Origin: Mansonella perstans
Taxonomy: Eukaryota; Nematoda; Chromadorea; Rhabditida; Onchocercidae
Reading direction: 5' to 3'
Assembly: GCA_037074765.1 (NCBI GenBank)
Contig: JBAMDO010000284.1
Coordinates: 1-55,946 of the forward strand
DNA: 55,946 bases
This document shows, one piece after another, positions 24,801 to 37,087 of the stretch. Numbering within the stretch: the first letter of the stretch is position 1; every line of letters begins with the position of its first letter. The position numbers were made by a program, and so were the translations under genes. The notes under the pieces are model-generated. The model was not told the DNA's origin, searched no databases, and was given only the letters and a program-made list of their open reading frames with translations.

Positions 24801-26540
24801 ATATTCAAGACTTTTGATGATATTTAGTATAGAAAATAGGGGAACTGGCAACAAAACGATCGTGTGCACCGTCTCGTAATACAAAAGAAAATTATTAAAA
24901 ACAATTGGCGGAATGAAAGGAGGTGATAAGTAGATATGCTAAATAGCCCAAACTTGTAATAGAAATGAACGATAAATGAAGTAAGAAAATGTAATTGAAA
25001 CGGAAATAAGTAATTGATGTTAAAAGAAACCTTAAATCAAACGCAGAAATATAGTGTTATCACTGCAATAAGGTTTTCCCTTAAATTATTTTTGCTCGTC
25101 ATATGGTTCCGACCATGTCCAATAATCCGTATTCTTATCATTCTATTTCCATTCCATTTGGTGCATTGAATTCAGATCTTTCAGAATCATAGATATTACG
25201 TTTATTCAAATTCATATACCGACGTGACAATATCGCGAAAGTATGAAGAATACTGAATATATTAAGTCTAGAAATAAAGCAAACTGTTCTAGTGATGAAA
25301 AACCATGGTGAAGAAAAATAACAGTATATTTTGTCGTCAAAATTAAATGATAACGATCGAAATTTAGATAAATAATAACAATAGGAAAACGACAATATAA
25401 CTTTAGCATCAATTGTGTAAGTGATAATTGTAGACGAAGTCGAAGTGCGCAAACAAGCAGTAATCGTTAGTAAGACTGTAATTAATAACTTAATTACAAA
25501 AAGCGAAGGACGAGGTCTTTTATATTATGCTTTGTTTATAATGAATTGACCACTTAGATTAAAGAAAGTTATCAATAAAGAACGAATTAAAGATCACTAA
25601 AAATAAGAAACGTACAGTAGTAAATACTAGCCAATAATGTTAAGAAAAGTGGTAGACACGCAGTAAATTAAAAACAGGACATGTGATAAGCGTAGTCATA
25701 CTATAATTATAATCATACTTGTTTACGCGCAACAATTACACTTATTTACTAAGAATTAGATCTTTGAAACATTATTAAATGCGATAACGTACGATAGTCA
25801 TATTTGCCACGTAAAAATTTTTGGATTATAAAACTTTTAAGAATCTCATGAAATATTATAATGCAATGAAAAATCAATTTTGTATTACAAAATTATTTGA
25901 CTATAACGCACATAATGTTTTAGCTTCAGTTAATTATGAAGTATACAGATAGGTCGCTTGCGTAGATGGAATATTTCTGGTAAAAGATATCCATTCTTTT
26001 GTAAACGACTTTTTTTCTGTGAAATATTTGAAAATGCATTTTGTTTGCCTGGTAAACTAAAAATAAACTCCACGAACACTTCTCATTCTTCTGAAAAGAT
26101 CGGAGCCCAAAAACACAATTGATCAGTATGTCTTTCAAAGAATCCTTTTTGTAGCTTTTCGGTTCTTTGTTTGAGAAAGGAATTAAACGGTGTTGAAATT
26201 CTGCAAGAAATTCTTATGATTTTTTATTTCTGAGAAAGCTATGCTTTCATAATTTGGTAATGTTATGAATAGATATTATTAAGTAACTACAGAATATATA
26301 TTAGATCCTTGTAAAATCTTTAATCATCAGCTATGATCATCATTTATTCCGTCTGCCGACAAGATCGTAGTAATTTAATTACTGCTAACAGGTATAACAT
26401 TTATTCATCGTCCAACAGCTCTACATAAATTTCCAAAATGTTTGAACTGAAGTTATTGTCGGGGAAAACGCATTCAGAGAACTAGCTTTCTTAGTTTTTG
26501 TTATCTGTTCAATAAACAGAAAAAGGTCTTTTTTCGGTAG
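21800..26540. other. Long non-coding stretch with low-complexity tracts
   Basis: No gene supported. It includes a TA-rich palindromic tract near 22715-22740, a C/T-only tract at about 23425-23500, and a plus-strand stretch near 23355-23430 that reads like a hydrophobic leader (FPLVQLCLSAVILFV) with a donor G|GTAGGT but no ATG. 23909-24193 on the minus strand contains CPTCGH but only one such pair, so a zinc finger is not supported. Confidence 0.4.
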
Positions 26541-26547
26541 AGTTAAA

Positions 26548-27197
26548 ATGAGTTCAAATTTGCGAATATTGCACCGTATGCAATATATTTGCATTTTTTA
26601 TCTATTGTTCTTTCATGGTAAGAGAGGAAAACCAGTATATATGCAATATGATGATATCATTAACCTGTTGAAGTTGTGACTTCTGTGTTCCTCTACTCTG
26701 TTCCATACTTGAACAAGTACTGCGTCGAAATCGGTAACATTATCTTTCCGTTTTTATTGACATTGATTTTTTTTGTTAGCGATTTTTTTTATGATTTCGC
26801 TGATTTGCAGACAGTTTTCAATTGTGGTGTCAGTTTATGGAGCCAAACATTTGGAAAATTATCCAAACAACGAGTCACAGAACGATTAAATAGCCTATCA
26901 GTGATTGTTGCAGCATTTCTCCTGCTCTTTTTACTTGTCGCATACACTGTTCTCGGCGAGATTCTCATCATCATCATCGTCATTTTTATTGCCGCCATCG
27001 GATGCGAATTATCCAAGAGCTGGTCTGCTCTCCCCCTGGTTATTTTTCAGTTGTTTATTCTCATAAAATTTCATTGTTGTATTGCTTCTTCATATCGTCT
27101 GTTCAGTTTGTCCATTGGCAGATTATATGGTCAATGTTGCAAAAATATATTTGACCATTTCAATGGAAAGAGTAGGAACTTTCTCATTCTCTTTTAA
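26548..27197 (+). CDS. Possible secreted or membrane protein, unknown
   Basis: An ATG at 26548 opens a leader-like peptide (MSSNLRILHRMQ, then ICIFYLLFFH) that ends at a donor G|GTAAGA. An acceptor at CTGTTGAAG, about 60 bases later, would join it in phase to VVTSVFLYSVPYLNKYC. The frame stays open to 27197, with ERLNSLSVIVAAFLLLFLL, VAYTVLGEILIIII and VIFIAAIGCELSK forming two strong hydrophobic segments. Unspliced, the first ATG gives a 43-codon peptide with a KR pair after the leader. A two-pass membrane protein is the simplest reading, but no family is recognised and the middle section is intron-like (T-rich, ending TTTGCAG). Confidence 0.3.
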
Positions 27198-28144
27198 TTT
27201 CTCAAGTCAAACTTTAACTTCAGCCAGAATGACTTCCAGTATAGTGATCATAATTTGATAAGTTAAGAACTGTGATAACATTATCCGACCAATTAGCCAA
27301 TATCAATATCTATGACCGATTAGGAACGAAGAAATGCCAAATTTCATTAAAATCCATATAATTCATTTGTTTTGTATATGAAGCCATACAATGTTGGAAA
27401 TATTAATTTTTAAAATCTCTGGAAATGTAAGATAAGTGCAGTTGACTTTCCTTTTTACCTCTGTGCAACAATCAAAAATCCCGTTAAACTACACCTGTGT
27501 GCCAGTTTTTATGCCTTCTCCATTCTCACAAATCCCAACATACCCATTAAACAGTCCTTATTCTATCTTTCCTATTTCTAATAAATTGCTGACATCAAAT
27601 AGTCTTTTGTTACAATTCTATATGACGACTCATTTTAATGCCAGCTAACTAGATCATCTTTCATTTGAATTTAAATTCATGAAATTTTGGATTCTTTTTA
27701 TAACTCTCTAGTTTTCTCATCACATTTTGAAAAATTGTAATCAGACCGTAGAGATGAAATTGCATTATTCATTTATATGTTTTTTACTATCAATATGAAA
27801 TTTGAAGTATGTTCAATTATTGATCCTAGAATTATCTGAGAAACTTCCTTCGACTATTCCGGAAATGAAATACGTGAATAGATAAACAAATAGTTTGGTA
27901 TTTTTTGACAATTTAAAGGCTGATGAAGAAATTTTTAAGAAGAGATCTGTTCTTTTTTACATTACATGCTTTCATATAAAATTATGATTCTTAATCTTTA
28001 GTTCGAATTTAGTCCCAAATGATTATTTATAATTGAGCCATCCGTTTGGAACGACACACTATAATTATTTTCTTGCTGATCGATGGTCAACCTGTTTGTA
28101 TATTCATCCATCAAGAGTTGTTCAAGTTTAAGAGAAACGATAGA

Positions 28145-28181
28145 AAATGAGAGAGAAAGAAAGAAAGAGAGAGAGAGAATT
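28145..28181. repeat. GA-rich microsatellite
   Basis: Runs of GAGA and GAAA words (AGAGAAAGAAAGAAAGAGAG...) on the plus strand. Confidence 0.85.
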
Positions 28182-29714
28182 CGGTGTTTAGTGCTATTGA
28201 GGAATCAATTGGCCCTTCAAACCACAGTGATATATATTCTGTCGAATATAATGACATTGCAAGAGATGACAGTACCTCGCTACTAGTTCGGGGCAGTTCC
28301 ATCGCATTTGTGAATATCACAGTTAGTACCAGAATGACTGACATCTTCAACTCTTCTAATTCTATTAGATTTAGCTATGTCTTAAAAAAGTTTTTTGATT
28401 CATCTTAGAATATTTTGAAGGCCAAAATTTTCTCCCAATATTTTACAAACTATCCTCTAATTTTTTCATTATTTCTTTTTTCAAATCGAGTAATTAACCA
28501 ATTTTCATTTTATTTCATTTCTTTATTTCTTTTTGAACTTTTTTTTTTTTTTTAATTTGAATGCCACTAGCAATTAGTACCAGAATTTAAAATAATATCG
28601 ATCTCTTTGATGTGAAACTGATGAAAGGAAGGAAAAAAGAGAAGAAGACGAGAGAAAAGAACAACATTTTTGCTTCTTGACCTTTTCATAACTCACTCCC
28701 ATAGAACAACACACTGGTGGAAACTATTCCTTTTTTGAGTTTCTATGATCTTCAAGCATCTAAGGAATCTGGGATCAGTTACGGATTCCTAGCTCATGGA
28801 AGTCTCTCTGCTAAGGATTACTTCTTATTGATTTATATATATACTTACCTGTTTGGAAAAAATATATATATAACAGTACCAGAGTGATATAACAAACAAA
28901 AAAAAAAAAAAAACCTTCAAATTCCCAAAAGCAGGCACCACAATATGTTAATGCTTGAAACGAGTTGGTTTAATATCTCATTCTACGATTTTATTAAGTA
29001 CTGTTCGGCTTAAAATTGTTAATTTGACAAGATTTCATCTTTAAATATATTAATCATTACCAATCAGAAATCATAAAATTAACGCTGACTTGTTATAACT
29101 TGTTTTCTTATTTCCGTTTACGAGTTTCTGCGATTTTCATTGAGATCAAAATTATTGTATTATTACTACGAGGAGAATATAATCTCTTGTAGGAGGATTT
29201 ATTTGTGATGTCTCCGCTTTCTTCTCAACACAAGAAAAAGTTTGGTTGATGTTTTAAAATAAACAACTGAGATCAACACTGAGTACAGTTGTTGATTTCC
29301 ATGCTGAGCTCAATAATTAATTTTGTTGCACTCAAAAGACGATGTGTCTATCAATTTAATTAAATCTCTTGATGCCACTCACGTTTCTCCACGTTGCAAC
29401 CTTAGTTCTTATTTTCTTCCCCTCTATTCCAATTCTTTTCTTGATTTTACCTGCGGAAGACTTAAAGAAATAGCCCAAAAAAATCCATATTTGAAAGTTT
29501 TCTTCAAGTTACAAAAGTTTGACGAAGCAGAAAATCTTACCTCTTATTTCAAAGTTCTGAAGTTGACAGTTTACGCATGTTTTCTTCGCAGTGTAAGGCA
29601 GTGAGGGGATCATTGTTTTTGTGACTTGAAGTGACAAAGGACTGAGTTATGCTGAAGTTTTATTGTCGTTTTGGTCTTAGCTATTGACGTCTAAGTCACT
29701 TTATTTCATTAAAA

Positions 29715-29763
29715 ATTAATTCATGCCAATCAAACAAGTAATTAATTCATGCCAATCAAACAG
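29715..29763. repeat. ~25-bp tandem duplication next to a hairpin
   Basis: ATTAATTCATGCCAATCAAA plus CA occurs twice in tandem, 18 bases before the inverted repeat at 29781-29827. Confidence 0.85.
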
Positions 29764-29780
29764 TAAGTGAATGACAAGAC

Positions 29781-29827
29781 AATTTTAATAATTATTCCAA
29801 GGCAGCTTTGGAATAATTATTAGAATT
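29781..29827. repeat. Strong inverted repeat, 20-bp arms, 7-base loop
   Basis: The left arm 29781-29800 pairs with 29808-29827 with a single mismatch (one A changed to G, which can still form a G-U pair in RNA). The arm reads AATTTTAATAATTATTCCAA and the loop is GGCAGCT. It may be a transcribed hairpin (miRNA-like), a compact MITE remnant or a palindromic insertion. Confidence 0.85.
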
Positions 29828-30977
29828 TTAGACTTTGTATAACATACTTTTGAAGTTTGTACAGTACTCATAGCCAAATTTTCTCTTATTTTTCAAATGC
29901 TTTGTTTTGCGTTGACTTGCGAGGATTGGTAGTAATTCTTTTCCACAAAGACATCTACAAGAAAATGTCACTCTCTAAATACGATGAGCAAGAAGAGGCG
30001 ACACATGCAACTCTCAAATGCCCCACTAACACTCTTTCCCAGAGAAATTTCGGCTTTTTTTTCCCAAAATTTTTTTATCTATCAATAAATCTTTCGTCTT
30101 AACAGTAAAATTAATCTATAGAGATTTGTAAGATTACGAATTTAGTGAATTAAATGATAATGCATGTGATAGGATAATAATTAATATCACTGGTGATTGC
30201 TTCATTATCTGGAATTGTAATCTATCTAGAAAGTTGTGGTGTGGTACTTCGATTGATGCTAGGATGTCGTGACATACCAAACCCATTGACGTCACTACTC
30301 TTTGTTTTAGTGTTGTATAATCATTTCTAGTAAAAATAATGGCTTCTTCTAAGAATAGTAAAGTTTCGCACTTTTTGTAAAATCAAACTTCTTACCAACT
30401 AGAAAATCATTCTCTTAAAAATAAGGTGAATTTTAAGGCTTTCAGATTAGGTGCCATTATTTGTTATTATCATTCATATAGGCAGCTATCATGAGATTGA
30501 ATTATGTATGTGTTTATATTTATGTAATGTATTCTTATTTGTTTATTGTCTGTTTCAAACTTGGACCGAAATGATCGACGTTTCTATAGCTACCAGTAGA
30601 TGCGAGCATAACAGTAGCTTACGATTGACAGGTTCATTTCAAGTCTTCCTGAAATAGGTAGATAGATGCTGGAGTGCACTATTAAAAGATCAATTCAGGA
30701 TCAATTTATTCATTCATTAAAACTTCCAGTCTCATTTACTTTGTAGTATAGGCAATTGTCCAGTCCAAATTTCCGATGCCGTAAAGATCTGATTGTTGGG
30801 AATGTTTTTTAATTGATAGATTAAATGACAAACAAGCAAAGAATGTATTTAATACTTCATTGTGATAAATTGAATAAAGAACCAATTTCTATGTCATATT
30901 TGTTGTGGTTTTAACTAGTTGATGTTTTGGATATTTTGTTCGTTTAGGGTCAACTACATTAGTTTTTGATCGCACAT

Positions 30978-30979
30978 CA

Positions 30980-31012
<33 letters not shown>

Positions 31013-31026
31013 TATATATATACATG
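30978..31026. repeat. (CA)n followed by a (TA)n palindrome
   Basis: About fourteen CA units run into a perfect 22-bp palindrome whose ends are ACATGTATA and TATACATGT. Slippage-prone sequence upstream of the TspanC8-type gene. Confidence 0.9.
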
Positions 31027-31260
31027 TACAGTACATACATATAAAAAAAATATATACAGTACAAAGTAAAGGCTTAAAACACACAGATTATAGAATGCAG
31101 AAAACTGTTTATTGTTTCAAAACAAGCATTTATGTCAAGTACAACTGTTGAAATGAGAAATAAAATCTACGCAAATATGCAAATAAAATGATTATCCAGT
31201 TTTTCGTTTAGCCAGTAATTTTAAGGCTAGAACTTCGGTGATTAACTCAGTTTTTTTTTT

Positions 31261-31271
31261 TTTTTTTTCAG
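31261..31271 (+). promoter_or_regulatory. Probable trans-splice (spliced leader) acceptor
   Basis: A long T run ends TTTTTTTTCAG at 31271, 40 bases before the chosen ATG of the tetraspanin gene. No upstream coding exon was found, so leader addition rather than cis-splicing is inferred. Confidence 0.45.
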
Positions 31272-31311
31272 GCTAACATTTTTGGTTTTAGTGGAGGAGA
31301 AGCACCTTCTG

Positions 31312-34300
31312 ATGCCGTCGGTGGAGTACGGCCGTTTTGGCCTACAGCCGACGGCCATCAATCAGAATCGTAACAAACGTTTGTTAAGCGAACCGAAGAA
31401 ACGTAAGCCACGTCAAGAAATCTGTGCGCCCCTCAAATGGCTCTGTTTCGTTGCAAATTTCTTAGTTTTTGTACGTTTGCATGCTTGAGAGTGGTGTTTG
31501 CTTTGTTTACGAACTGTTTACCTATATACTTTTAGAGCAGTAAATGAATTGGTAAACAAGATAGGGGAGAAAAGATTAATTTTTGAACTGAAAGGAGAAT
31601 GAAACAAAATTGTTCTAGTTCTTAAATTTGAGGTTGATTTTAAATTTGGTCAAGATAGTAATACTTCTCCATTAAAAGCCCTTTCAGCAATTATGCAAAA
31701 AAAAAAAAAAAAAAAAAAAAACAGTGGTAAAGCGACGATAACTTTATTCTAACTTTTTGAGTTAGCTCGCATTAAACTTTAATTACTTATTCAGTCCTGA
31801 GATACCACCCTCTAGCCTAGAATTCCAAATGTATTTTTCTATATTTCATAAATAATTATTTATTTTTGCAAATAAGCCCATAAGTTCATAGCTGTAAATT
31901 ACAGCTTATCGGTGTGACATGTTTGGCTCTCGGTGTATATTTGTGCATCAAGGATCCGCGGCCGATAACCGAATGGGCCGATGTATTGCTCAATCCGGCT
32001 GTAGTGCTAAGCATAATTGGGTTTGCCATATGCATTGTTTCATTGATGGGATCCCTTGGTGCGCTAAGAGATAATATTGCATTGCTCAAAACGGTTATTC
32101 ACTTCTAGTTTTAAACTTCCTAAAAAGCACAGTTTTTTTTTTTCCACTGATTTGATGAATTTAAAGCTGTGAATAACAATTTGTAGATTATCTTTAATTC
32201 AGTGTAATTTTAATATTTGAACATTTGTGCAGCGAAAGTTTCCTAAGAATTTGCAACATGATACAATGGGAAAATTCTGTTAAATCTATACCAATAATAA
32301 TTAATAATAATAATTAATGATAATAATAACAATAACAATAATATTAATATCTTTTAAAGTTCATTTCTTAAATGATACAATTAACACATGGATTTCAGTT
32401 CGCACTCAGTGTTTTTTCCTGTTATATTGTTATTGTAATATTCACTTTTTTGTTATTTGTATTATTCTATTCCGACACAGTGGAAGGTCTTTCGGCACAC
32501 AGCATACTCATTTATTCAGTTAAAAATTATCATACCAATAGAAATTTAGCTGATTTTGTGGATTACATCCAAGAACAGGTACTTTTTTTGTTTTTCGCGT
32601 TTGTATTTCAAATTTCAAAATTATTACACTAAGAAAAAAATTCACATTGATGTCCTTGTAAAAATTGTTGAGATCGCACCCAAATTTGATTCTGAAACTC
32701 AAATTTATAACTGCTAATAGTTTCGATATTAATCTGTGTGCGAAAAAGAAGCGAAAGATGATAGGTAATGAGAAACATGAATCAATCTCAGTAATCTGAA
32801 CATGATGTTATAGCTTGAATGCTGTGGTATATCATCAGCATCACAGGGTTATCGGGACTGGCAACTCTCGGATCAATTCAATTGCAATCCAACAAATCCT
32901 TATCCAGAAAAGTGTGGAGTACCATTCAGCTGCTGCAAGCGATCTGTGGTAAATTTCGGATTGTTTTTTTGTTTTTTTTTAAACGTTTTTTGATAATAAC
33001 AATGGATTGCTTTTTTTTTTCCTTAAAATTTTAACATATATTCGTGTTCCGAGTACTTCTTACGTGAATTTGAAAAAGTAATTTCCATTTTTCATAGTAA
33101 TTCCCATAGTAATTTCCGTTAGTTATTTTTTTCAGCCATACAATAGGAAAAATGTAGACCTTTCTGAATCATCCGTTAGTTTTTAAGTCGTTAGAGAGAG
33201 AAGTTTTCTGTGTTTTTGAGTAGTTGAGGAGATTTGTGGTTTTATAAAAGAGAGTTATATTTGGTGACTTTTCTTGGTGATTTTTTTTCCGAATAATGAG
33301 AGAAAAATGAACATTTTAATCAAAAATTCATTCCTAAAATGAACATTTTAACCAAAAAATTCAGTTTAATAGTAACTTCACACTGAAGAAATGGCAGGTG
33401 TCCGAAGCAGCCGCTGCTTCTACCAATCCTTTATTGCCAGCGATACGATCACTGCAATGTTGGCAGAATGCTCAGACAAAACGGCCTCAAGAGCTGGAAG
33501 CTGATTTGCACACACGAGGATGCTTACAACCATTGCGAGTACTTTTCGAAAGTCATGCCATACATGTCGGTGCTGCTGTCGCCATTATCATTATTCCTGT
33601 CGTATGTTTTCCTTATGACGATAAGAAATTATTGCAAATTGTTCTTTGATTTAGTAGACGTGTCAATTCGAAGAGGCATGTAGTTAGAAAGCAAGAAATG
33701 TTTTATTTTGAAACAGTGCTTCTCTCATCATCTGCAAGACTTCTGTAAATTGCAGTGTATATCAGTATGTTTATCAAATATTTTGGCCAAACAAATCGAT
33801 CACCAACGATATTTGCTCGAACGTGAAGCTCGTCGTTGCGAGCGGCGTCGTAGACGTAATGAACGGATTCGTTTCCGTGATGCATATGCAATTGCTGTAG
33901 AAACTAATGCCAATGAACCTAAACGTTTTACCGGTGCTCCACAACACAGTGCGGGTCAACATTCGGATGATAGTGCGACTGTCATCGACGTCTGTTTGTT
34001 GTCTTTATTGGACTTTCAATTTAATTAAAATACTTTAAAACGATTGGCTGCTTCTTATTTCTTCCTCGAATTGTGCATAGGCAAACTGCCTAACAGTTCT
34101 TTAAATTTCATTCCAAAATCCTATCCCGTTTAATTTCTTTACTGGATAAGCAGTATGTTATTTTGGTAATCATGACAGGATATTTTTCGATTTCTTGAAT
34201 CTTTTAGAGCACATTTTTTTCTTTATTTCGTCAAACCGTTTTCCAGCGGTTTGGTGAGTGAATGTTCAAGTATTTTAGGGAGTTAAGATATTAAATCTGT

Positions 34301-35294
34301 AAAGCAATGCGGTTTCAAATTTGAATTTTAAAATTTATTCATCATTTAAAATAACAAAAAATATTTTTAAATTTTAGTTGGGACTGGACTTTGTTAAAGT
34401 AACGGAGCCATCACGACCTTCTGCAAGTGTTCAATCGGAAAAGAAACTTTCTGCCTTAAATTTATCGAATTTTTCGCAGGCACCACCGCCAGTACCACCT
34501 CATGAGCCTTCTATACTAAATAATGAAGTAAGACAGCATCGAAAACATTGTCGACCAACAAGTAATAAACACATCGCACAAACGTCGACAATAAGTCAGC
34601 ATCAAAGGATACCGAACGGTAAATGTTTTTTCACAATACTTATCGTTATCTTCAATTTCCTGTTAAATGATAAAATTCTTGTTGAGTTTCTTTTACTGCC
34701 AGTCGAGATGATGGTGAAAAGAGGAACTGTTTCCTTTTAAAAAATCCTCTATGAATGAACACCTTTTTTCTCCATTTTCCATCCATGTCCATCAATTGCT
34801 ATCGAAATTTGCAAATAATCGTAGTACACTAAATAATCTGATTTTTCAACATTTTACGATTAATATTTTTAAAATGCTTTTTAAATTATACAATGGTACA
34901 GTGGATATAATAAAAAGTGAAATGAACAAAAACAAATAAGTCAGTAAGTCACTGAATTAACTATTACCTAAAGCGCTTAACTCCATGACTTACTCGCCTT
35001 CTTTTTCTTCGCAGCATTTACTTTTTATTTTCCTTGCAATGCCTAACCGACTCAATCTATTCATGCTGCAGAACAGTCACTCGAAATCATTAGGCTTTCC
35101 TGATCATGTAAATTTTGAATGACATTAGATATATGAGAAATAATTTGTTGACTTGTAAGATAAGAAAGTGAATCGTTGAATGATTTATATTGAAGGTATG
35201 AAGTCCATGACATTTTCCAGGAGCATCAACAGCAACCGCTCAAAATAAACAAAAACAACGAAGGTGTTCAATGACCACCCAAAACGACAGCTGA
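31312..35294 (+). CDS. TspanC8-type tetraspanin with long cytoplasmic tail
   Basis: Eight exons (31312-31470, 31905-32093, 32399-32578, 32814-32948, 33398-33601, 33756-33989, 34378-34618, 35221-35294) join in phase to 471 residues. TM1 is WLCFVANFLVF plus LIGVTCLALGVYL, TM2 VLSIIGFAICIVSLMG, TM3 CYIVIVIFTFLLFVLFY, TM4 GAAVAIIIIPVCISVCL. The large loop has CCG, single Cys, single Cys, CC, then LQCWQ and RGCLQ: eight cysteines, the mark of the TspanC8 group, which traffic ADAM10-type proteases and affect Notch and BMP signalling (TSP-12/TSP-14 in C. elegans). After TM4 come LLEREARRCERRRRRNERIR and a ~140-residue tail with APPPVPPHEPS, a possible SH3 ligand. The tail is much longer than in typical tetraspanins. 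The donor at 33990 is GTCTGT, not the usual GTAAGT. The start could lie upstream. Confidence 0.93.
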
Positions 35295-37080
35295 AAATCG
35301 GACGTAACAGTGGGTTATGGAGCCTGTTGGATAGTATTTATATTTTGCACGGTGCTGAAAACTAAAACACTAGTACCGTTATCAAAAAGTTTATCAATTC
35401 TGCTGTACTGTTCCATTGTTACTGACAATATCAGTTTGTCATAAAATTTGTGATTCCTGCTAATTTTTAGAAGCATGCCAGATTCCAACAAGTGTTTTCA
35501 ATAAAAGGCTTGAATCTCTCTAATTACAAGTTTACAAAGAGTTGCTTTATTCAGGTAATTTCGATTGTACTTATGTTATACTGGCTAACATATGATCTTT
35601 GGTTCTAACATATGATTTGTTCGGTGTTCGGTGTCAACCATTCGATTTTTATAATATAAATTAATTTTTTCAAAAACATGGAAAAGTTGAGTTTTAATGT
35701 TATTTTTGTTTATTGTGTGAAAGTTACTTGCAAAATAATGTCCCTAATTTTTTTCGCCGATCCAAAACTTTTATTTGAAAAGTTCATTTCAAAAAAACTG
35801 TTGAAGAAGAGTGTTCTCCTATATAGCACTCCTAAAAAATTGTGTGTTATCCCATTATATGTAAAAGATGCTTGTTTTTTGTTGTATTTATGTTTCATAG
35901 GAGTTAAACCTTTGATGCTTTTGGAGAGCATTTGTAGTACTTGTTTTGGATTCATCTCATTTGCACAAAGTAGTGTACTTTTTTGCTCGATTTAGTTATT
36001 TGAACTCGAAAATAGTGCCCTGAATATGTAAATTTTATAACGGTTTTCTCAAAGATATTTATTGAATAGTTCCGGATTTATATGTATCAAATATATGAAT
36101 TTAAATGATACAAATGATCCGTTCCGGGTAACTATGGCATGTGGTTTTTCACTTATTGAACTAAATGTTTATATCATCCTATTTGTTCATATAAATTCAT
36201 AAAGCCGTCTTATTTACTTTCTCAGCAGTTATTGGATTGAAGGAAATGATTCATGTCTTCATTATATTACTGATCTAATAAACAATTGCCAGCGTAAATT
36301 GCAATCATTATATTGCTGATCTAATAAACAACTGCCAGCGTAAGTTGCAATCGTAAGTTGTACGTCACTTGATAAAGGATCCGGAAAGTTCCAGTTAATC
36401 GCTTGACTATCAACTTAAAAATCGAAATGAGCTAGAAATGAAGGAATTCATAAAAAATAAGTGATCCTGCGAGAAAATTAGATTGAAGATGTTATTACAG
36501 ATGTAGGCTGTAAAATACAAATAGATGGTTTACAAAAATGTGAAAGACTTAAAAAAAACCTACGAGGCACTTGATCTAGCGTTGTAGCTAATCTGATAAT
36601 TATGTGCTAATCTAACGTACTATACATCACCGTCCTTCAAAGTTCAATTTTCATTTTTAAAGTTTTCTTTCTTATTTTTAAACTGATGTGATACGAAGTG
36701 GAATATTTGTCCACAAATGGTTTATCATATTAGATAATGAGTGCTTTCTCTATGTACACATCTAATTTTTTTTACAAATATCATTCTTGAGCCAATGACC
36801 GTCAACTGTCTATCCTTTTGATAGCTATATTTCACCTGGACAATATTTTTCATATTGCGACCTGGAATGCCACACGCTTACGTGTGAGTTCTTCAAAGTG
36901 TTTGTTGCTGTCACGTTCGGTTATTCGAGATTTATTTTTGCTGGGGTCCTGCGTTTCCGTGAATCTAACTTGCAGCTTTGATCACAAAGATATCACTGTC
37001 TACTAGGGATACTTACTGCTCATGTTAGTCATCATTCATGCTTACTATTTATTAATTTCATTTTAATGATGGATGAGCAT
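35295..37080. other. Intergenic stretch
   Basis: No supported gene. 35678-35995 (plus) opens with an ATG and runs 105 codons, rich in Phe/Leu/Ser, and the opposite strand is also open over 35710-35955; neither resembles a known family. Confidence 0.4.
36260..36351. repeat. 46-bp tandem duplication
   Basis: The unit CATTATATTACTGATCTAAT... GCCAGCGTAAATTGCAAT at 36260-36305 is repeated at 36306-36351 with three single-base differences. Confidence 0.9.
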
Positions 37081-37087
37081 ATGGGTA

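Larger units (their letters stand above)
27200..31270. other. Non-coding stretch with repeats
   Basis: No gene supported. A plus-strand open stretch at 28184-28408 (EESIGPSNHSDIYS, VRGSSIAFVNITVS) is protein-like in composition but has no ATG and starts inside a GA microsatellite. 29323-29604 is open but also lacks an ATG. Repeats and a hairpin here are listed separately. Confidence 0.4.

Noticed and set aside
28184..28408. Protein-like plus-strand open stretch
   Set aside because: No ATG, begins inside a GA microsatellite and has no credible acceptor or partner exon.
35678..35995. 105-codon ATG-started ORF on the plus strand
   Set aside because: AT-driven Phe/Leu/Lys composition, the opposite strand is equally open, no splice or domain signal.
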